This document shows positions 32,172-39,888 of a DNA stretch of 64,000 nt, piece by piece. This DNA is from Holophaga sp. Its GTDB lineage: Bacteria; Acidobacteriota; Holophagae; Holophagales; Holophagaceae. The stretch lies in NCBI GenBank assembly GCA_016715205.1, contig JADKBC010000003.1, positions 62,001-126,000 of the forward strand, in the 5' to 3' direction. Both the position numbers and the translations under genes were made by a program. Position 1 is the first letter of the stretch; each line of letters starts with the position of its first letter. The notes beneath the pieces were generated by a model. The model searched no databases. It was given only the letters and a program-made list of their open reading frames with translations, and had not been told where the DNA came from.

Positions 32172-32804
32172 ATGTTCACTGGTCTGATCCGTCATCTCGG
32201 CACCCTCGACGCCCGCAATCCGCGCCCCGGCGGCGCCCGGCTGCGCATCGGCGCTCCCGCGGAATTGCTGGAACGGGCAGAACTGGGCGCCAGTATCTGC
32301 GTGAACGGCGCCTGCCTCACGGCCGTGGCCCGGGACGGCCATGCCTTTGAGGCCGACCTGTCCGAAGAAACCCTTTTGAAAACAACATTCGGCCAGCTCG
32401 CCATGGGCGCCCTGCTGCACCTGGAACCCTCCCTGCGGGTGGGAGATCCCTTGGATGGGCACCTGGTGTCGGGCCACGTGGATGGTGTAGGTCGGCTTCT
32501 GGAAAGGCCCGAGGGCGAAGGGCTTTGGCGCTTTGCCATGCCTGTAGAATTCGCACCCCTGTGTGCCGCGAAGGGTTCCATCACCGTGGATGGGATTTCG
32601 CTCACGGTCGTGGCCTGTGATCGCGAATCCTTCTCGGTGGCGTTAATTCCAGAAACCGTGAAGCGAACCCGCCTGGAAGCCATGCGACCTGGCACTGCCG
32701 TGAACCTGGAAGGGGATCCCGTGGGACGCTTTGTGGCCCGGGCCCTGGCCCTGCAGCAGGGCGCGACGACATTATCCCGATTCGCCCAGGATGGCTGGCG
32801 TTAG
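32172..32804 (+). CDS. ribE: Riboflavin synthase alpha chain
   Basis: Makes riboflavin by dismutating two molecules of 6,7-dimethyl-8-ribityllumazine. The 210 residues form two tandem lumazine-binding domains: the first starts MFTGLI and includes GASICVNGACLTA, the second starts with DGHLVSGHVDGVG and has the equivalent KGSITVDGISLTV. Length is normal. It is separate from other rib genes here and starts nine bases after the permease stop. No FMN riboswitch is seen upstream. Confidence 0.95.
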   Translation: MFTGLIRHLGTLDARNPRPGGARLRIGAPAELLERAELGASICVNGACLTAVARDGHAFEADLSEETLLKTTFGQLAMGALLHLEPSLRVGDPLDGHLVSGHVDGVGRLLERPEGEGLWRFAMPVEFAPLCAAKGSITVDGISLTVVACDRESFSVALIPETVKRTRLEAMRPGTAVNLEGDPVGRFVARALALQQGATTLSRFAQDGWR

Positions 32805-32813
32805 ACTTTCGGC

Positions 32814-33257
32814 ATGCCGAAGCCCCAAATCCCTGAGGAAATCGCACCCGACCTGGCGGATCGCCTTCGCGCCCGGTTTGGCGATTTTCCACTGATCCAA
32901 GGCTGGGGTCTGGAAATTCAAAAAATGGCCCCAGGACGAGCCGTGGTGAGCATCCAGGCCACACCCCGCACCACCAACCCCGTGGGCGGCATTATCAACG
33001 GCGGTATTCAGGCTTCCCTGGCCGACATGGCCAGTGCCTTGGCCCTGGCCACCGCCTTCAACGGTGCCATGCCCTTTGCGACCTCGGACTTGAGCATCCG
33101 CTACCTGGAGCCTGCCCAGGGCGCGGTGGAGGCCGAAGCCACGGTGGTTCGTCTGTCCACCCGCAGTGCCATCATTTCCTGCGAATTGCGGGTCCAGGGC
33201 GAGATCGTGGCCCTCTGCACCAGTCATTTCGCCATCAAGCTGAAGCCGGAAGCCTGA
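32814..33257 (+). CDS. PaaI-family hotdog thioesterase
   Basis: 147-aa single hotdog domain, likely an acyl-CoA thioesterase. The central helix segment is NPVGGIINGGIQASLADMASALAL, where the common HGG is NGG, followed by TSDLSIRYLEPAQGAVEAEATVVR, the long hotdog strands. The substrate is unknown. It is packed between ribE (nine-base gap) and the channel gene (one-base gap), so it is probably cotranscribed with them. Confidence 0.85.
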   Translation: MPKPQIPEEIAPDLADRLRARFGDFPLIQGWGLEIQKMAPGRAVVSIQATPRTTNPVGGIINGGIQASLADMASALALATAFNGAMPFATSDLSIRYLEPAQGAVEAEATVVRLSTRSAIISCELRVQGEIVALCTSHFAIKLKPEA

Positions 33258-33258
33258 G

Positions 33259-34305
33259 ATGCCGGTACCCAAGAATTCCCCGCCCCTGCAGCGCCTGCGT
33301 CATACATTGATGCTGCTCACGCTCGTCGTACTGGCGGGCGCCATGGGCTACCGTTGGTTGGCCAGGCTGAACTACCTCGACAGCTTCTACATGGCCATCA
33401 CCACCCTGTTCACCGTGGGCTTCCGGGAGCTGGGCGAGGTCAACAATGCCACGAAACTCTTCACCATCGCCTACCTCATCACGGGCCTGGGCGTGGCGAC
33501 CTACGCCATCTCCAACCTGACGGCCCTCATCGTGGAAGGTGATCTTCAGGGCTATCTTCGGGAGCGCCGCATGGAAAAACGTCTTCAGGGCCTCCGCGAC
33601 CATGTGATCGTCTGCGGGTTCGGCAAAATGGGCTTCCAGGCCGCCTGGGAATTGAAGCAGGCGGGTGTGCCCTTCCTCATCATCGAAAAAGAGCTCAACA
33701 AGGGCTCCAAGAACCCGCGCTTTGAGGGCGAGATCTTCCTCTACGGCAATGCCATGGACGAGTTGATCCTGGAACGGGGCGGCATTCGCCAGGCCCGGGG
33801 ACTCATCACCACCCTCACCACCGATGCGGATAACGTGCTGGTCACCCTGACGGCCAAGCAACTGGCACCGGACATTCCCATCGTGGCCCGGGCTGCCCAG
33901 CTCGGCATGGAAAACAAACTCAAGGCCGCCGGAGCCGATCACATTGTCAGCCCCTACGAAATTGGGGGTCGCCGCATGGCAGCACTGTTGCTCGATCCAG
34001 ACCTCATGAACTACGTGGACGTGGTGCTGGATCACAAGCAGATGGAGATGGCCATCGAGCACATCCTGGTGAGCCCAGGCAGCCAGTTGGTGGGCCTTTC
34101 CATGCGGGAAGCCCGGCTGCGCGACACCACGGGTGCCCTCATCGTGGGCATCCATCGCGCCGATCTGGGGCTGATCTTCAATCCCACGGGCAACGAAAAG
34201 TTCCAGGGCGGCGATGTGCTCCTGGCCATGGGCAATCACAGCACCCTGGACACGCTGGTGAAGGTGGCCCGGGGGGAAGGCCGGCTGGCCGCAGGAATCA
34301 CCTGA
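33259..34305 (+). CDS. Potassium channel-like protein with RCK (TrkA) domains
   Basis: 348-aa inner-membrane channel of the MthK/Kch type: two membrane helices (about 14-32 and 65-90) flank a pore loop with filter T52-V-G-F-R56, then an RCK domain with Rossmann motif VIVCGFGKMG (about 116-125) and a C-terminal TrkA-C domain (SQLVGLSMREARLR). The filter reads TVGFR rather than the usual TVGYG, so selectivity may differ or this may be a known subtype. It converges on the histidine kinase gene with an eight-base overlap. Confidence 0.88.
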   Translation: MPVPKNSPPLQRLRHTLMLLTLVVLAGAMGYRWLARLNYLDSFYMAITTLFTVGFRELGEVNNATKLFTIAYLITGLGVATYAISNLTALIVEGDLQGYLRERRMEKRLQGLRDHVIVCGFGKMGFQAAWELKQAGVPFLIIEKELNKGSKNPRFEGEIFLYGNAMDELILERGGIRQARGLITTLTTDADNVLVTLTAKQLAPDIPIVARAAQLGMENKLKAAGADHIVSPYEIGGRRMAALLLDPDLMNYVDVVLDHKQMEMAIEHILVSPGSQLVGLSMREARLRDTTGALIVGIHRADLGLIFNPTGNEKFQGGDVLLAMGNHSTLDTLVKVARGEGRLAAGIT

Positions 34306-35683
34306 TTGGCAGTACAAAGCTGAAGGTAGAGCCCTGCCCTTCCACGCTTTCCACCCAGATCCGCCCCCCGTGGGCTTCCACGATGCGCTTGGCAATGGCC
34401 AAGCCAAGGCCCGTGCTGGATTCCCCTGCCGTGGGGCGTACGCTCAGGCGGCCAAACTCCGTAAACGCCTTGGCCAGTTCGGCCCGGGGAATGCCCTGGC
34501 CCTGGTCTTTCACGAAAATCCGGAGGCCCCTGGAGTCGGGCAGCGCGCCCAGGGTGATGGTGGTTCCCGCATGGCTGAATTTAATGGCGTTGGTCACCAA
34601 GTTGGTCAGCACCTGATGAATGCGCTGGGGGTCCATCTGCAGGGAAGGCAACTCGGCAGGGATCTCCAGGGCAACCGTCTGCTGTTTGCCCTGGGCCAGC
34701 AGTGCGCTCTCGCCTTGAATCTCTTCCATGAAGGCATCCAGTGCCACGGCTTCGAACCGTAATTCCAGATTGCCCGATTCGATGGAACTCACATCCAGCA
34801 GATCGTTCACCATGCTGAGCATCGTTTCCGAAGCCCCCTGAAGCACCCGCATCACCCGGGCCTGGTTCGTCGGCATGGGCCCCAGCACCCCGGCCACAAG
34901 CATGTCCAGGTAGCCCTGCATCACCGTGATGGGGTGGCGCAGGTCGTGGGCGGCCATGCCCAGGAATCGGTTCTTCAATTGGTTGAGATCATGGAGCTGT
35001 TGGTAGAGCTTGCTCTTTTCGAGAATCATCGCCAACTGCCCAGCGATCTGGGTAAAGAGGGCCACATGCAGATCAGCGTAGGTGCCCACCCGAGCGCTGG
35101 AAAAGAACATGAAACCCACCGGTTTGCCCACAGCCAACAGGGGGCAGGTCAAGCTTGAGCGCATGCCTTCTTCCACAATCAGGCGCGTGGATTCCGATTT
35201 GGGATGGCTGGCGAGGTAGGTTTCCAAGTCGTTGAGGATTCGAGGGCGGCCCGTTTGCAGGATCTCCAGCAGGCTGCTGCCTTCCATTCGAGCCGCGTAC
35301 CCCCGGTTGATTTTCAGGATGCTGGATTCACTGCGCGCCCAGCGTGCGCGCAGGATCAGACCGTTGTCCTCCAGGAGGGCAAACCCAATGCGATCGTAGG
35401 GAATGATCGGCCGGAACGAGGCATAGACCTTTTCCAGCACCTCTTCCAGGAGAATTCCCGCGTTGATCTGTTCGGTCACCTGCGCCAAGGAGGAGATTTC
35501 CTCGAACTTGCGTTCCAAGGTTTCGCCCAGTTCCACCAACGCAAGGCCAAGCTGATCCACCTCGTCCAGACCACGCACGGGGATGGCCACCTGGAACCGC
35601 CCCTGGGCCATGGCCCGCGCCGCGTCGCGGTAATGGATGATCCGATCGTCCACCATGTCTGCCCCACTCGCATGAATCCGCAT
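34298..35683 (-). CDS. GAF-containing sensor histidine kinase
   Basis: 461-aa cytoplasmic kinase. Residues about 10-60 look like a HAMP remnant, 75-220 a GAF domain, then HisKA with the phospho-acceptor in MAAHDLRHPITVMQGYLD (His246), and HATPase_c with NLVTNAIKFS (N box), KDQGQGIP and STGLGLAIAKRIVEAHGG (G boxes). No response regulator is adjacent, so its partner is elsewhere. The ATG at 35683 is preferred over a TTG at 35728 because the latter lies inside the terminator stem of the superoxide dismutase gene; ATG 35656 is also possible. Confidence 0.85.
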   Translation of the reverse strand: MRIHASGADMVDDRIIHYRDAARAMAQGRFQVAIPVRGLDEVDQLGLALVELGETLERKFEEISSLAQVTEQINAGILLEEVLEKVYASFRPIIPYDRIGFALLEDNGLILRARWARSESSILKINRGYAARMEGSSLLEILQTGRPRILNDLETYLASHPKSESTRLIVEEGMRSSLTCPLLAVGKPVGFMFFSSARVGTYADLHVALFTQIAGQLAMILEKSKLYQQLHDLNQLKNRFLGMAAHDLRHPITVMQGYLDMLVAGVLGPMPTNQARVMRVLQGASETMLSMVNDLLDVSSIESGNLELRFEAVALDAFMEEIQGESALLAQGKQQTVALEIPAELPSLQMDPQRIHQVLTNLVTNAIKFSHAGTTITLGALPDSRGLRIFVKDQGQGIPRAELAKAFTEFGRLSVRPTAGESSTGLGLAIAKRIVEAHGGRIWVESVEGQGSTFSFVLPIR

Positions 35684-35725
35684 GCATTCAGCCCGTGTAT
35701 CGGACACGGCAAGCGAGGACCTAAA

Positions 35726-35759
35726 CAACGGAAGGGCCCCAGGGGGGCCCTTCCGTTGC
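35726..35759 (-). terminator. Terminator after superoxide dismutase
   Basis: A 14-bp stem (CAACGGAAGGGCCC / GGGCCCTTCCGTTG) with a short loop follows the minus-strand superoxide dismutase gene by 15 bases. The T tract after it on the minus strand is short (TTTAGG). Confidence 0.75.
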
Positions 35760-35773
35760 TGCCTCAGGCTGTT

Positions 35774-36355
35774 TTACTTGGCCGCAAAGCGCTTGCTGGC
35801 TTCACTCCACTTGATGTTGTCGAGGAAGGCGTTCACGTAGTCGGGGCGCTTGATGCCGTAGTCCACCATGAAGGCGTGTTCCCAGCTATCCAGCACCACC
35901 AGGATGTCCTGCTCGATGGGCACACCCAGGTGATGCTCGGAGAAGAAGTAGGTGTGCAACTTGTTGTCGCGGCGGTTGCGGGTCAGGATCGCCCAGCCCG
36001 GACCGCAGAGGGCTGCGGCCTTCAGATCGGCCACCACCTTATCCTTGCCGCCCGCGGCCTCCAGGGCCTTGGCCAGATCAGCGCTGATCTCCGCATCCGC
36101 ACCCAGGTTCTCGAAATACAGTTCGTGCAGGAAGGAGCCATTGAAGGCCACGGCCTCCCGGCGCTTCAGTTCGCTGTACTCGTTGAACGAGTAGTTGGGC
36201 TTGCTGTTGTCCATGCTCCCGAGTTTTTCTTCGATCTCGTTGAGCTTGGCGATGTACCCCTTGTAAAGGGTGAAGTGCTGGTCTAACTGGCTATCGGAAA
36301 GGCCCTTGAGCTTGCCGCCCTTCAGATGGTCATAGTTTTTCGCGTCGTAGGCCAT
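35774..36355 (-). CDS. Superoxide dismutase, Fe/Mn family
   Basis: 193-aa cytoplasmic enzyme dismuting superoxide to peroxide and oxygen. The four metal ligands fall as expected: His27 (QHFTLYKGYI), His77 (FLHELYF), Asp156 and His160 (VLDSWEHAF). The N-terminal part is shorter and more divergent than E. coli SodB, and the usual DVWEHAYY reads DSWEHAFMVDYG, but all ligands are kept. Whether iron or manganese is used cannot be told here. ATG 36355 is the natural start. Confidence 0.9.
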   Translation of the reverse strand: MAYDAKNYDHLKGGKLKGLSDSQLDQHFTLYKGYIAKLNEIEEKLGSMDNSKPNYSFNEYSELKRREAVAFNGSFLHELYFENLGADAEISADLAKALEAAGGKDKVVADLKAAALCGPGWAILTRNRRDNKLHTYFFSEHHLGVPIEQDILVVLDSWEHAFMVDYGIKRPDYVNAFLDNIKWSEASKRFAAK

Positions 36356-36443
36356 GGATTCTCCTCGAAAGTGGACGTGTGCGCGGAGCAAAGTCTACTC
36401 GCACGGTCAGCTATTGGGATGCCTACGACGCGAAAGATGTTCC

Positions 36444-38552
36444 CTATTTCAGCTTCTGCCACAGGAACGTGTAGGCCATGGCCCACATGTGAGCGCGCTG
36501 GGAATTATCGGCCGCGCCGCCGTGACCGCCCTCGATGTTCTCGTAGTACCGGACATCGGCACCCAGTTCCATCATGCGGGCCATCATCTTGCGGGCATGG
36601 CCTGGATGCACCCGGTCATCCCGGGTGGAGGTGGCAAAGAGGGTGGGCGGGTATTTCAGGCCCGGCTTCAGGTTCTGGTAAGGGGAAAAGGTCTGGATGA
36701 AGGCCCATTCCTCGGGCTTGTCGGGGTCGCCGTACTCGGCCATCCAGGAAGCGCCCGCCAAAAGATGGGAGTAGCGCTTCATGTCCAGCAGGGGCACCTG
36801 GCACACGATGGCGCCAAAGAGTTGCGGGTAGAGCGTGATCATGTTGCCCATCAGCAAGCCGCCATTGCTGCCGCCCATGGCGCCCAGCCGTGCCACCGAG
36901 GTGACCTTGCGGGCCACCAGGTCCTGGGCGATGGCCGCGAAATCCTCGTAGGCCCGGTGCCGGTTCTGCTTCAAGGCCGCCTGATGCCAGCGGGGACCAT
37001 ACTCGCCACCCCCGCGGATATTGGCCAGCGCGTACACACCGCCCTGGGCCAACCAGGCGCGGCCGATGCTGGAGGCATAGGCGGGCAGTTCGGACACCTC
37101 AAAACCGCCATAGCCATTGAGCAGCGTGGGGTTCGAGCCGTCCAGCTTCATGCCCTTGCGGGAGACCTGGAAATAGGGAACCTTGGTGCCGTCCTTGGAG
37201 GTGGCGAAATACTGGGCCACCTCCAGATTGGAAGCGTCAAAGTAGGCGGGCATTTCCTTCAGTTTTTCCGGCTTTCCACCAATGCGCCCGTGGAAGAGGC
37301 TGGGGGGCGCCAGGAAGCCGCTGACGTTCATGAAGTAGTCGTCCGATTCATCGGCATCCACCCCGTAGGCGGACACACTGGAAAAGGGCGGCGCGCCGGC
37401 GAATTCGGAGCGTTTCCAGGCACCCTTGGCCGGGGTCAATACGGTCAGACGGTTTTTCACGTCTTCCAGCACGTTGAGGATCAGGTGATGGCGGGTCCAG
37501 TTGTGGGAGGCCAGGGAGCTATTGGCGGTGGGCTCGTAGAGCACCGTGAACTCGCGTTTGCCCGCCAGGAAATCCTTGAAATTGGTGACCAGCAGCGCCC
37601 CGGCTGGATAGGTCTTGCCGCCCACGGTCCAGGCGGTGCGCAATTCCACCGTCATCCATTCCCGGAAGGGCTGGGCGTTGGCGTCGATGGGCACCTCGAT
37701 CTTTTGCATTTGGCCGTTCTTTCCACGCAGGAACAACTCCTGTTGGTAGAAGGCGGGGGTGCGCGAAACATAGTGGCGCTCAAAACCCTTGGTGTCGTCG
37801 TAATAGGCGCCAATGGACATATCCGTGGCCTTGCCTTCGTACACGGTGGTGGCTTGGGCCAGCGGCGTACCGCGCTTCCAGAGCTTGGCCACCCGGGGGT
37901 AACCGGAGGTGGTCATGGAACCGGGGCCAAAATCGGTGTAGACGTAGGCCGAATCCTTATCGATCCAGGCCATGCCACCCTTGGCCTCGGGAAGCTCAAA
38001 GCCACCCTTCACGAAGGTGCGGGTCTGCAGATCGAACTCCCGTGTCACCGAGGCATCCGCCCCGCCCTTGGATAGGTTCACCAGCACATGGCGATAACCA
38101 CCCGCCTTCAGGATCTGCGCGCCGTGCCAGACCCACTTTTCGTTTTCAGCCTTGCCCAGGGCGTCCAGATCCAGGAGCACATCCCATTTCGGGTCGGTCT
38201 TGCGGTATTCCTCCAGGGTGGTGCGCCGCCAGATACCCCGAGGGTTCTTGGCGTCCTGCCAGAAGTTGTAATAGAAAGCGCCCTGCTTGTAGATGCCGGG
38301 AATGCGTTCCTTGGAATCGTAGATCTTCAGCAGATCGGCCCGGAGCTTTTCGAACTCAGTCCCTTCGGTCAGTTCCTTGCCCGATTCTGCATTCCGCGCT
38401 TTCACCCATTCCAGCGGTTTGGGTCCAGTGACCTCCTCCAGCCAAAGATAGGGGTCCTCAACCGATGCGGGTGGGGTGGGTTTGGGTTCTTGGGCAGCCA
38501 TGCCCCAGCCTAGCGCGAGGCAGAGCGTAACCGGGATCCAGGGGCTTCTCAT
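36444..38552 (-). CDS. Exported prolyl oligopeptidase
   Basis: 702-aa S9A serine peptidase with a signal peptide (MRSPWIPVTLCLALGWGMAAQ), so it acts in the periplasm or outside. The N-terminal propeller starts VEDPYLWLEEVTGPKPLEWVKARN, a family hallmark; the C-terminal alpha/beta-hydrolase domain has the nucleophile elbow GGSNGGLL and the catalytic His in IEGGHGGAA. It cleaves after Pro in short peptides. The ATG at 38552 has an AAGGAG at good spacing. It is divergent from the his operon leader. Confidence 0.94.
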   Translation of the reverse strand: MRSPWIPVTLCLALGWGMAAQEPKPTPPASVEDPYLWLEEVTGPKPLEWVKARNAESGKELTEGTEFEKLRADLLKIYDSKERIPGIYKQGAFYYNFWQDAKNPRGIWRRTTLEEYRKTDPKWDVLLDLDALGKAENEKWVWHGAQILKAGGYRHVLVNLSKGGADASVTREFDLQTRTFVKGGFELPEAKGGMAWIDKDSAYVYTDFGPGSMTTSGYPRVAKLWKRGTPLAQATTVYEGKATDMSIGAYYDDTKGFERHYVSRTPAFYQQELFLRGKNGQMQKIEVPIDANAQPFREWMTVELRTAWTVGGKTYPAGALLVTNFKDFLAGKREFTVLYEPTANSSLASHNWTRHHLILNVLEDVKNRLTVLTPAKGAWKRSEFAGAPPFSSVSAYGVDADESDDYFMNVSGFLAPPSLFHGRIGGKPEKLKEMPAYFDASNLEVAQYFATSKDGTKVPYFQVSRKGMKLDGSNPTLLNGYGGFEVSELPAYASSIGRAWLAQGGVYALANIRGGGEYGPRWHQAALKQNRHRAYEDFAAIAQDLVARKVTSVARLGAMGGSNGGLLMGNMITLYPQLFGAIVCQVPLLDMKRYSHLLAGASWMAEYGDPDKPEEWAFIQTFSPYQNLKPGLKYPPTLFATSTRDDRVHPGHARKMMARMMELGADVRYYENIEGGHGGAADNSQRAHMWAMAYTFLWQKLK

Positions 38553-38691
38553 GGGGATCTCCTTGGGAAAGAACAATCAACGGCACGAGGCAAAGGAGGT
38601 TTTTGAACCCCCAGTTTGAAAGCAGAATAACGCATACCTCAGATGGCGATGCAAAAAATCATTTGCGCCCGAACCAGAATGGGGTGAGCGT

Positions 38692-38697
38692 TTGACA
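38692..38697 (+). promoter_or_regulatory. Possible -35 element of the his operon promoter
   Basis: A consensus TTGACA lies 46 bases before the first his leader-peptide start. The region 17-18 bases downstream has only a weak -10 match (ATCCAC), so the promoter call is tentative. Confidence 0.35.
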
Positions 38698-38742
38698 GCC
38701 CCCATATCCCCATGATCCACTCGAATCTTCAAAGGTAATCCC

Positions 38743-38811
38743 GTGACCCTCACCTCCCGCCATCATGCCAGCCACCATGTCGCCCACCGGGTGACGGGAG
38801 CTGCTTTCTAG
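38743..38811 (+). CDS. hisL: First histidine leader peptide (HisL-like)
   Basis: A 22-residue peptide from GTG 38743 to TAG 38811, with five His in nine codons arranged HH-A-S-HH-V-A-H. AAAGG at 38731-38735 lies seven bases before the start. It is directly followed by an intrinsic terminator and lies upstream of hisG. A ribosome stalling on the His codons when charged tRNA-His is scarce would change folding of the RNA downstream, as in enterobacterial his attenuation. Confidence 0.85.
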   Translation: MTLTSRHHASHHVAHRVTGAAF

Positions 38812-38833
38812 TCGAATTCATTCCTTCGAACGA

Positions 38834-38868
38834 AGCCCCCGGAACCCACAAGGTCCGGGGCTTTTTCT
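38834..38868 (+). terminator. First his attenuator terminator
   Basis: Stem formed by AGCCCC-GGA-CC against GG-TCC-GGGGCT with small bulges, then five T, C, TT. CCGGG at 38787-38791 inside the first leader frame is complementary to CCCGG at 38838-38842 in the terminator's left arm and could form the competing antiterminator. Confidence 0.85.
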
Positions 38869-38888
38869 TATCTGACAGGTATTTCAGC

Positions 38889-38942
38889 ATGACCCGCATC
38901 GCTTTCCACCATCACCCTGCGCATCCCCCACCTCCGGGGTAG
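38889..38942 (+). CDS. Second histidine leader peptide
   Basis: A 17-residue peptide, MTRIAFHHHPAHPPPPG, from ATG 38889 to TAG 38942, with three consecutive His codons and a fourth three codons later, then a Pro-rich end. ACAGGT lies eight bases upstream as a Shine-Dalgarno. It comes after the first terminator and before a second one, repeating the attenuator layout. The Pro run may itself slow ribosomes. Confidence 0.8.
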   Translation: MTRIAFHHHPAHPPPPG

Positions 38943-38968
38943 GCCAAGATCTGCGCGTGCGCGATTCC

Positions 38969-39009
38969 AGCCCCGAGGTTCCCCACGGACCCCGGGGCTT
39001 TTTCTTTTC
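38969..39009 (+). terminator. Second his attenuator terminator
   Basis: Stem AGCCCCG / CGGGGCT (38969-38975 with 38993-38999) extended by GGT-CC / GGACC inside, then TTTTTCTTTT. CGGGG at 38935-38939, at the end of the second leader frame, is complementary to CCCCG at 38971-38975 and could form the antiterminator. It ends 16 bases before the hisG start. Confidence 0.88.
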
Positions 39010-39024
39010 ATTCCAGGAGCTGAC

Positions 39025-39888
39025 ATGACCGCAACACCCACCCTTAAACTCGCACTCCCCAAGGGCCGCATGGCCGAGGGCGTCCTCAAACTGATGGAGG
39101 AAGCTGGCGTGAAGGTGCTGGCCAATGGCCGCAACTACCGCCCGCTCTGCCGGGATCCCCGCTTTGAACTGAAAATTCTCAAACCCCAGGACATCGTCCG
39201 CATGGTGGAACTGGGCCGTCACGACTTGGCCTTTGCGGGCCACGACTGGGTGGTGGAACTGGGCGCCTCCGTGGAGGAACTGCTGGATACGGAACTGGAT
39301 TCTGTCCGCATCGTGGCGGCGGCTCCTGCCGAATTCGTGGCTTCCGGCGAGCTGAAAGCCCGTCCCATCGTGGTGGCCAGCGAGTACGAGCGCATCGCCA
39401 CCAAGTGGCTCGCCCGCGAAGGCTACAACGCCGTGTTCGTGCGCAGCCACGGTGCCACGGAAGTGTTCCCCCCCGAGGACGCCGACATGATCGTGGACAA
39501 CACCGCCACCGGGCGCACCCTGGTGGAGAACGGCCTGGCGGAAATCGCCACCCTGATGCGCTCCTCCACCCGCTTGATTGCGAACCCGAGCCTGATGAAA
39601 GGCCCGCAATGTGAGGTGGTGGAGGAATTCCTGCTGCTTATCCGATCCGTGCTGGATGCCCGCAAGCGGGTGATGCTGGAAATGAACGTGACCGCCGCAG
39701 CCCTCGAGGGCGTGCTGCGCGCCCTGCCCTGCATGCGGCGCCCCACGGTGATGCCCCTTTCGGGCGACGGCGGGTTCGCCGTGAAATCCGCGGTGCTGCG
39801 GGCCGACGTGCCGCGCATCATCCCCCAGCTCAAGGCCGCTGGCGCCACGGACATTCTGGAATACCCATTCAGCAAGGTGGTGCTGTGA
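39025..39888 (+). CDS. hisG: ATP phosphoribosyltransferase, long form
   Basis: First step of histidine synthesis: joins ATP and PRPP. The 287-residue length and the C-terminal ACT-like portion (NVTAAALEGVLRALPCMRRPTVMPL...AVLRADVPRIIPQLKAAGATDILEYPFSKVV) mark the long, self-sufficient, histidine-inhibited form that needs no HisZ. The N-terminus LKLALPKGRMAEG and the PRPP loop region DNTATGRTLVENGL are typical. It is the first structural gene after the two attenuators, and its stop overlaps the start of hisC. Confidence 0.96.
   Translation: MTATPTLKLALPKGRMAEGVLKLMEEAGVKVLANGRNYRPLCRDPRFELKILKPQDIVRMVELGRHDLAFAGHDWVVELGASVEELLDTELDSVRIVAAAPAEFVASGELKARPIVVASEYERIATKWLAREGYNAVFVRSHGATEVFPPEDADMIVDNTATGRTLVENGLAEIATLMRSSTRLIANPSLMKGPQCEVVEEFLLLIRSVLDARKRVMLEMNVTAAALEGVLRALPCMRRPTVMPLSGDGGFAVKSAVLRADVPRIIPQLKAAGATDILEYPFSKVVL

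Noticed and set aside
35684..35728. Longer histidine kinase start at TTG 35728
   Set aside because: The codon lies within the stem of the superoxide dismutase terminator, and the added residues show no domain.
38712..38738. Short ATG frame MIHSNLQR before the first his leader
   Set aside because: Only one His codon and no Shine-Dalgarno; it overlaps the Shine-Dalgarno of the better His-rich frame.
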